A stretch of DNA of 64,000 bases from Grammothele lineata. Its lineage: Eukaryota > Basidiomycota > Agaricomycetes > Polyporales > Polyporaceae. A program made the translations under genes and the position numbers. Location of the stretch: contig NDFF03000329.1 of NCBI GenBank assembly GCA_002150815.3, forward strand, positions 186,001-250,000, given 5' to 3'. Below, piece after piece: positions 57,285-64,000 of this stretch. Each line of letters begins with the position of its first letter. Position 1 is the first letter of the stretch. The notes below the pieces were generated by a model. It did not search any database. It was not told the origin of the DNA and saw nothing but the letters and a program-made list of their open reading frames with translations.

Positions 57285-60200
57285 ATGAACGCCAGCCCAT
57301 CCGCTCAGCGCCTTCCCTGCCCCGTCGCAGGCTGCCTACGCGTCTCCCGCACAGTTTCCGACTACATCGAACATCTCCATCGCCTTCACCCCGAAGTTGA
57401 GAACCCCCAGCCACCCACGGTCTCACTTCTTGTCAGCGACGATGAGGGCGGCGCCGGCACCGACGAAGAACGCGAAGAGCCGGTGGTTCACGTAAGCCCG
57501 TTGAACTTGCAGCGGCGCCGCGGATTGACCCGTGGCATGCAATCCCTCCCGCGTGTGTAAGTCGCTCCTGGACGCTCTGCCTCGTTTCACGAAGCTGATG
57601 CCCTGCAAGGGACGTCCTGGTTACGCTGTCTAATCAACTTGGCGAGTCGGATGAGGAGGACGACTACGACTCAGAAGACGACGCCCCATCCGGTCTCGTG
57701 GGCATGGACGAGGATGGCAACGAGCTCGAGGTTCGCGAGGACGACGGCGACGGCGACGACGAGGACGACAACGACGAAGGCGACGATAACGACGACGATG
57801 GCGACGACGACGACGGCAACGAGGGCGAAGACGAGGGCGAAGACGAGGACGAAGACGAGGACGAAGACGAGGCCCTCAACCTGGGCCCTGTATTCTCGTG
57901 GCTCTTCGGCGACGTCGATGCCATGGACGGGCCTGCCCCTGAGCCCACTGGTAGCGGCTCGAAGGTTGTACGCCTAGTACACCCGACGTTCACAGGTATG
58001 CCTTCATCGCCGCATCCCCCCCTCCATTCATAACGACAGTCAACCTTCAGGGGAACCCTGCGGTCCCGAAGGCGAGCCATTGCCCCCCGATGCGCCCCCA
58101 CCCGCCCCCGAAGAGAAGAACCCCGAAGATTGGGGCCCGTACTCCAGCCGCGTCGGCTTTGAGCTCGCGCATCTCCTCTACTCCGAGGTCCAAATGTCCG
58201 CTCCGAAGATCGATCGCCTGCTAGAGCTTTGGGCCGCCGACCTCGCCCCCCACGGGCAATCGCCTCCGTTCCGCGACCACGCAAAGCTCTACGACGCTAT
58301 CGATGCGACGCCTCTTGGAGACGTCCCTTGGGGGCAGTTCACGATGACTTACGACGGCGACCGCCCAGCTGACCCGTCCGCGGTCCCTTCTTGGATGACC
58401 GCCCCCCTCACCGTTCACTTCCGCGACCCCCTTGCCGTTGCCCGCAACATGCTGCGAAACCCCGACTTCAAAGACGCGATGGATTTTGGCCCCATCCAGG
58501 AATACGACCCGACGCACGGCCGGCTCTTCCGGAATCTTATGAGCGGGGAATGGGCGTGGGAGAAAGCGGTTCGTCCCTTGCATCGCGATGGCCGAGCAAG
58601 GCGCACAGGGGCTAACCTCAGCACACACAGGACTACCTCAAGAGCGTCGTCGATCGGCCCCAGGGGCTTTCCTTCGTGCCCATCGTCCTTGGCAGCGACA
58701 AGACGACCGTCTCCGTCGCCACCGGGCAGAATGACTTTTACCCGCTGTATCTCTCGATTGGGAACGTGCACAACGCCACGCGTCGAGCGCACAAGGGGGC
58801 GGTTTCCCTCCTTGCTTTTCTTGCCATTCCGAAAGGTACGCACGCATTGCTACGCATTCCTTCCTATAATCAGTCTTTGACCCCCCCTCCCCGTACCAGC
58901 CTCTCGTAAGGACTCTAACAGCGCGGAATACCGCAAGTTTCGCCGCCTGCTGTTCCACCGGTCGCTCGCGAAGATTTTGGAGCCCCTGCACGAGGGGATG
59001 GAGAAGCCGGAGGTGGTGCAGTGCGGCGATGGCTACCGCCGTAGGGTGATCTTCGGCATAGGCCCGTACATCGCAGACTATCCTGAGCAGACCCTTCTCG
59101 CGTGCACGGTCTATTCTTGGTGCCCCATGTATGTAGCTTGAAAGCCTCCCTCTACGCGTCTTGTTTAATCCTATTCGAATTGCATAGCTGCACCGCGCAT
59201 CGGACCAACCTCGATAACCCGCCTACTAAGCCTACGGATCGTACAAAGGAGCTCCACGAAGTTATAGGGCTCCATTGCTCTGCAAAGAGTCAGTGGGAGG
59301 ATTGGGGGATTGTGGCAGATTCAGTGGTGAGAGCGTCGTCCCCACGCCTCTGAATAGCACATTCATTGCTGCTTCGAAACCTACAGCCCTTCACGAACGA
59401 CTTCCCGCACTCCGACTCCATCCACGAACTGATCGCACCGGACATCTTGCATCAGCTCATCAAAGGCGCCTTTAAGGATCATTTTGTTACCTGGGTGGAG
59501 CAGTTCGTCAAGAGTCTGCCCGGGGGGGCCGCGAAGCTCGCACAAATCGACCGGCGGTGAGTAAATGTTTACGCATGAATTACAGCGTACCCGCAATGCT
59601 TGGCGCATCTCACCGTCCTTTGTGCAGAATTGCCGTTTCGCCTCCCTTCTCTAAACTGCGCCATTTTCACGAGGGGCGCGGTTTCAAGCAGTGGACCGGC
59701 GACGACTCGAAGGCGCTCATGAAGGTAAGCAATCGGCCGTCCGCCGCCATGCATCCTACTCAGCGACGGCCCAACGCGCAGGCATACCTTCATGCGATCG
59801 ACGGCATCGTTCCCCGGTACATGGTCCGCGCCGGGCAGGCTCTTCTCGATTTCTGCTACCTTGCTCGTCGCGAGGTTCATACGCCGAGCTCCCTTCAGCA
59901 ACTCCTGGAGGCCATGCATTCGTACCGACGTTACAGAGAGATCTTCCGGCTGAAGGAGGTCCGCATAGACAAGAAAGGCGTCGACGCCTTCTCTCTCCCT
60001 AGGGATCACGCCCTCGATCATTTTTTTGAACGGATTTGTAGGTTCGCTGCAGCTAACGGCCTTTGCTCTTCTATCACGGAGTCGAAGCACATCAAGGCGG
60101 TCAAGGAACCGTGGCGTCGCTCGAACCGCTACGAAGCCCTCGGCCAGATGCTTCTGACAAACCAGCGCCTCGATAAACTTGCGGCCGCACGCGTGGACTT

Positions 60201-61274
60201 CACGGACCGCGGCATGTTGGATGGAAACCTTCTGGCGTCCGTGAGGGGCGAGTTAGGTAACGTCTCTGCCGCGGGCATCCGGTGGATCTCATTTGCGTTC
60301 TCTGACACGAACCGTCCTTTCGCAGGTATCCCCGAGCCCAAGAGGCGCGGGAGGAAGCGCAAGTCACAGGCGAAACCTGCGGCCTCAGGCAGACCCGCGC
60401 CCCGGCCGGAGGCAGGCGGCGCCGACGATGGTGCTGTGGACGGCCAAAGGGTCCCGGGGCGTATTGAACTAGCAAAGACCAGGCGTAGGCCTCCTGTTTC
60501 CATCCATGCGCTCACGTACGCTGACTGCCCGGTCCATTCACCGCAGAGCGCTACCTTCCCACCTCCGTCCACGAATTAGGATTAATTTTCTGCATCCCTA
60601 ATCTGCACACACTCATCCGTCGATATCTCTACCGCGCCGGCACGCCCAACGTTCCGCCTTTCAGCGCAGAAACGCGCCCTGCAAACCTCTGCCCTGAGAT
60701 TAGCCCGTCCCTTGCCCTTTCAGTCTACTTCTCCGCCTCCGCAACGTTCTACGCACCAAGCGATCCGTCCGGGGCTGGAGGTATGCGCAGGGAACACATA
60801 CGGGCCACTCCTCAATGGCGGAACGGCGCTCCCCGTTGGGATTGCGTCTTCATTTCTCGGGATCCATCCGTTCACGGACTCCTCGGGATGCACGTCGGTC
60901 GGGTACGCCTATTCTTTTCATTCAAGCACGGGGGCAAGACGCACGAGTGCGCCGCCGTTCACTGGTTCTGGAGAACCGCTGACACACCCGATGAGGACAC
61001 GGGTATGTGGGTCGTGTCGCCGGGGCGGCACATAGACCCAGAGGTGGACGAAAACGAGCACATGGCGTTCATCTCCGTCATTAACGTCAGCAGTATCATT
61101 CGCGCAGCTCACCTCCACGGGGTTAATACTAACCTAGAGGTTGAAGAGAAAATGCATGCTTACGAGTCGCTTGATACGTATAGGATGTTCTTTGTGAATA
61201 AGTACATAGACCACCACGCGTTCGACCTCCTTCATCCCCTCCGAGTCCCCACCTCCCCCTATGTCCCTACGTAG
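57285..61274 (+). CDS. Plavaka transposase, apparently full length
   Basis: The N-terminal C2H2 finger ([20 protein letters not shown] then HRLHP) is followed by a strongly acidic tract of about 60 residues and then the Plavaka core. Landmarks in order are [97 protein letters not shown] and [17 protein letters not shown]. Next come WCPICTAHR (zinc-type cysteines), [73 protein letters not shown] and [10 protein letters not shown]. Candidate DDE residues are the Asp of GSDKT, the Asp of APDILHQ and the Glu of TESKH. A GTAGGC...CAG intron (60485-60546) joins ELAKTR to [20 protein letters not shown]. The end has [20 protein letters not shown] and [21 protein letters not shown] found about ten introns and no frameshift or stop, so it may be active. 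Confidence 0.88.
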
Positions 61275-63343
61275 CTCGTTACGCATAGTAGCCGCTTCCC
61301 GTATATTTGTAATGCAATTGATCGTTTTCCCAAACATCTCACAGAAGAACTGTGCGACCGCAATGAAGCGGGATCGTGTTGCGGGAGAATCGCAGCGTGT
61401 GGCGTGCTGCCACTGCCGGTGCGAGCGGGTCTCTTAGCGCCTAAATTCTTCTGTCACCTCCGCCACCACTTCCACCCACCCTCACCTAGAGGCCATGTCG
61501 TCAAGTCCCTCCCATCCTAACTTCTACGGCTCAGTCGCCTTACAAGCAAGCATAGCAATTGACATTCATCCGGGAGCGTGTGTGGCGGAGCGGGTTACGG
61601 TGGGCCGTTTCGAGCTTTCGGAGTACGTTGCAGCGTTGCGGTCCCATGTCGTTTGTGAGTTCCATCTATTCTCAGTGGTGCACTGAACTCTCGATGTATG
61701 TACAGATAGTACTCCCACTCCAATACGGTGATCCTGTTGGCTGTACCATGCACGACTCGCCCACACACTCCCACCGCCACACACCCGATGTACACCCTCG
61801 ACCTGTCGAGCGCGGCGGCCTATATGGACACCCCATGCGCCCGTCAGGGGCCGCTGATTATATCAGTCCCATCCTTACTTCAAAACGTGGAAACGTCCAA
61901 TCAACTCCCCTCTGCCCCCCTCGCCATCTATCAACCCCCAACCCATCGCTCCTCGTCCCTCGCTACCTCCCCGACCATCCTTAGACCCTTTCGCCGTACA
62001 GCCCCACCAACACCGGTCCTCCATGCACCGGACGTCATCGTTTGACTCGCTCCAGATCGAAGGAAGCATGGGAAGGGACGGAGGAGAGGCAGAGCCTCGG
62101 GCGTGCATGCCAGAGCGCGCTATGGGCATCTCAAGGCCCCAGAGGACGCTGCAGTGCCGCAGCCCTACGTCGTTCCTCTGCTCCCTCCTACTTCTCACCG
62201 GTGCGCCAAACGCTTCCTGCATGCGCGCACAGAGCTCCCTTACCTCCCGATACAACCACCTCGCAGCGCCGCCGTGCACAGGTCAAACCCGCGCACCTCC
62301 ACCGCTGCGCCCCCCATCGCACCCTCTACACTACATGCACACGCCCCGGCAGGCACCCCATGAACCCGCTCGAGGCCATCGGCGTGGCCCGCCAGCACCC
62401 GAATCGACATAGGATTCACTCGGTCCCTGAGGCGCGTTCCGCGTCTGGCTCGGTCGCGTCCGCGTCGTCGAACCCGCTGCCGGCGCTGCTCGCGTTAAGC
62501 ACGGAGCTAAGCACAGATTGGCGTACATGTCCATCTCGTTGCCTGCGTCGGTCTCGAACTCGCAGGTGGGTGGCGACCTCGGCACCGGACGAAACTCACC
62601 GTGAACTAGGTCCGAGCTAGAAGCCGAAGAAGCGGCGTTGCTCGAAGCTCGCGACCGAGGACTCGGCCTTCAAAACTGGCTTCATGGGCAGGCCTGACTG
62701 GTACGACGGTAAGGCCCAGCCGGTCTCGCGGCTAGATGTATCCGACGATGGCCCATTCTGACTCACCCGGTCTCAGATGAAACCATGCAAGCCCCACCGG
62801 TTTATACGCCCTCTCGGGCCGTGGCGAATGCTACAAGTTTTCTCCCCGCAGCAGAATATCAACGTCCGCGGGGAAGACTTGCGCGCGCTTTTCACCCCGA
62901 AGTTCGTGCTGTGCGGGCGCGTCCATCATGTTCGGCGCAAACGACAACGGGCATTCCTTGATGGAGATACCGGAGGGGTATGGTTGGAACACAACGTTTG
63001 CTGGGGACGGGCTGAGGGTTCATTGCACGGCATAACCCGCTAGAAACCAATGGAAACCAGGTAAGTTCCTCCGGTTAATACGACGGTATATACCGATGAC
63101 CTTCGTACCGCCCGCTCCCCCTGGCCTTACGAAGACAAACTGCCCCCTCACCCCCTCCCACTCCATCGTATCTGTACCGCGCACTCCGCCAGTCTCATCT
63201 ACGTCCCTGACGGCTCTTCTACGCTCGCTCGCGCTCGCCCTCGCTCGCTCGACCTCGCGCTGAGCGCCATCGCCCGTCAAATGAAACTCGAAAATTAACC
63301 CACCACCGTCCAAGAGCGCATTAGCCACACCAAGAGCCTTTGG
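61275..63343. other. Right flank of the Plavaka unit, no clear gene
   Basis: Two kilobases of mixed composition. A frame from 61495 (VTVGRFELSEYVAALRSHVV) and one from 62777 (GRVHHVRRKRQRAFLDGDTG) are open but match no family I know and lack splice support. 62640-62760 and 63160-63300 are Ser/Leu-rich in several frames. It may contain the transposon end and sequence dragged along with the AAA fragment that follows. Confidence 0.35.
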
Positions 63344-63799
63344 GTCGCCGGCACGAACCGTCCCGATGTCCTCGACTCCGCCCCCATGCGCCCTGGCCGC
63401 TTCGACCGGCACATTGCCATCGACCGCCCCGATGTCAACGGCCGCAGGGGCATCTTCATGGTTCACCTCAAACGCCTCCGCCTCTGCGACACGCTTCCTG
63501 ATGTCAAGAGGTTTGCAGAGAAGTTGGCCGTGCTTACGCCTGGCTTCTCGGGTGCCGACGTCGCGAACGTTTGCAATGAAGCTGTATTGCACGCCGCGCG
63601 CGTTGGAAATGGGTCTGTGACGGAGGACGACTTTGAAGCCGCAAGCGAAGGCATTGTGCAGCACGTTCTGGAGGTAACGCGCACGAACGGCTTTACAGGG
63701 CGCATCTACGAGGCGGTTCTGAGGACAGAGGGCGCGAAGGGCTGCCCAACGAGGTGCTCAATGATCTCGTTGACGCGTTCGGAGCTGGAGGGCCACTAG
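63344..63799 (+). pseudogene. Truncated mitochondrial m-AAA (FtsH/Yta12-type) protease fragment
   Basis: The reading frame starts abruptly at VAGTNRPDVLDSAPM and contains the second region of homology and lid of an AAA+ protease: RPGRFDRHIAIDRPDVNGRR, FAEKLAVLTPGFSGADVANV, then CNEAVLHAARVGNGSV and TEDDFEAAS. In Yta12/Afg3/FtsH proteins this is followed by the HEAGH metalloprotease domain, which is absent. The frame instead runs into unrelated residues and stops at 63799. No Walker A or B motif lies upstream in the window. Gene capture by, or debris next to, the mobile unit is the simplest reading. Confidence 0.75.
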
Positions 63800-64000
63800 T
63801 GTTAGGATCAGCGGAATCGGTCTGAGTAGAACGCTCCGCTTGAAGCCCTTATGGCGGGCGATCCTTTGACTGTTCTATATATGCTCCGAATATCCAATGA
63901 ACTTGACCAGTCTTGAGTCGTATTGTTACCCGTAGGCAGCTTTGAAGCGTTGATTGCCTGGTGGCCTCTTAGGTAAAATCTGGGTGAATTTCATCTTGCC
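63800..64000. other. Window end, nothing recognised
   Basis: AT-richer sequence after the AAA-protease fragment. Another frame crossing 63730-63825 (GLPNEVLNDLVDAFGAGGPL) is open to a TGA, but its origin is unclear. Confidence 0.3.

Larger units (their letters stand above)
50254..61274. mobile_element. Plavaka-type DNA transposon unit carrying a TET/JBP dioxygenase and a companion gene
   Basis: Three apparently intact genes lie in about 11 kb: a disordered acidic/basic protein read leftward (50254-53201), a TET/JBP-type dioxygenase (55162-56997) and a Plavaka transposase (57285-61274), both read rightward. The centre (53.2-55.2 kb) has a 90-bp tandem array and inverted repeats. Plavaka elements are CACTA-like cut-and-paste transposons widespread in Agaricomycetes, and TET/JBP expansions there are known to travel with transposons, notably the KDZ group. 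Terminal inverted repeats and target duplications were not found by eye, so the outer limits are those of the genes only. Confidence 0.65.

Noticed and set aside
60485..60580. Premature stop in the Plavaka transposase at 60577
   Set aside because: A GTAGGC...CAG intron (60485-60546) with a CTGAC branch site moves the frame so that conserved C-terminal motifs continue.
63020..63664. 214-residue minus-strand open frame
   Set aside because: It is antisense to the AAA-protease fragment, whose sense frame matches a known family.
1..64000. CRISPR arrays, bacterial operons, riboswitches or viral genes
   Set aside because: Nothing of this kind was seen. The only regular repeat (90 bp) lacks spacer structure, and all genes are spliced eukaryotic ones.

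Overview
The window is nuclear DNA from a filamentous basidiomycete, most likely an Agaricomycete. The evidence is GC-rich coding sequence, genes broken by many 50-70 nt GT-AG introns with CTRAY branch sites, and gene families typical of that group: an HsbA-type secreted protein, an MLKL-NTD-like helical-bundle protein, an arrestin with a long PY-motif tail, FAD monooxygenases, and Plavaka and TET/JBP mobile-element genes. No tRNA, rRNA or prokaryotic feature was recognised. Coding spans below are genomic spans that include introns. Exon joins were read by eye from splice signals and family conservation.

Left part, 1-42 kb: mainly a host gene neighbourhood. In order it holds: the 5' part of a DUF4139 gene (-, cut by the window edge); a casein kinase II beta subunit (-) with a doubtful 5' end; a GUP1-like MBOAT acyltransferase (+); a small MLKL-NTD/HeLo-like protein (+); a 194-bp inverted-repeat element; a small membrane protein (+); a secreted protein with two HsbA domains (-); a tail-anchored class 3 aldehyde dehydrogenase (-); a formamidase with GATA sites upstream (-); an arrestin-domain trafficking adaptor (-); a TPR protein (+); a FAD monooxygenase (+); the PP2A methylesterase PPE1/PME-1 (-); three tandem DUF4139 paralogs (+); and an MFS transporter (-).

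Right part, 42-64 kb: dominated by mobile DNA. At 43.1-48.8 kb lies a large DDE-transposase-like gene with a Ulp1-type cysteine protease segment. It is broken by a 215-bp MITE-like insertion whose removal restores the reading frame, and it is followed by about 1 kb of AT-rich sequence. From 50.2 to 61.3 kb there is an apparently intact mobile unit. A long disordered protein is read leftward, and a TET/JBP-type 2-oxoglutarate/Fe(II) dioxygenase and a full-length Plavaka transposase are read rightward. A divergent centre with a 90-bp tandem array separates the two directions. A truncated mitochondrial AAA-protease (FtsH/Yta12-type) fragment lies beyond it.

The strongest candidates for unusual biology are the Plavaka + TET/JBP + companion unit with its central repeats; the DUF4139 expansion, which carries conserved GC-AG introns and one GLFG/polyQ member; the double-HsbA gene, whose middle intron donor overlaps a stop codon; and the MITE insertion in the Ulp1/transposase gene.
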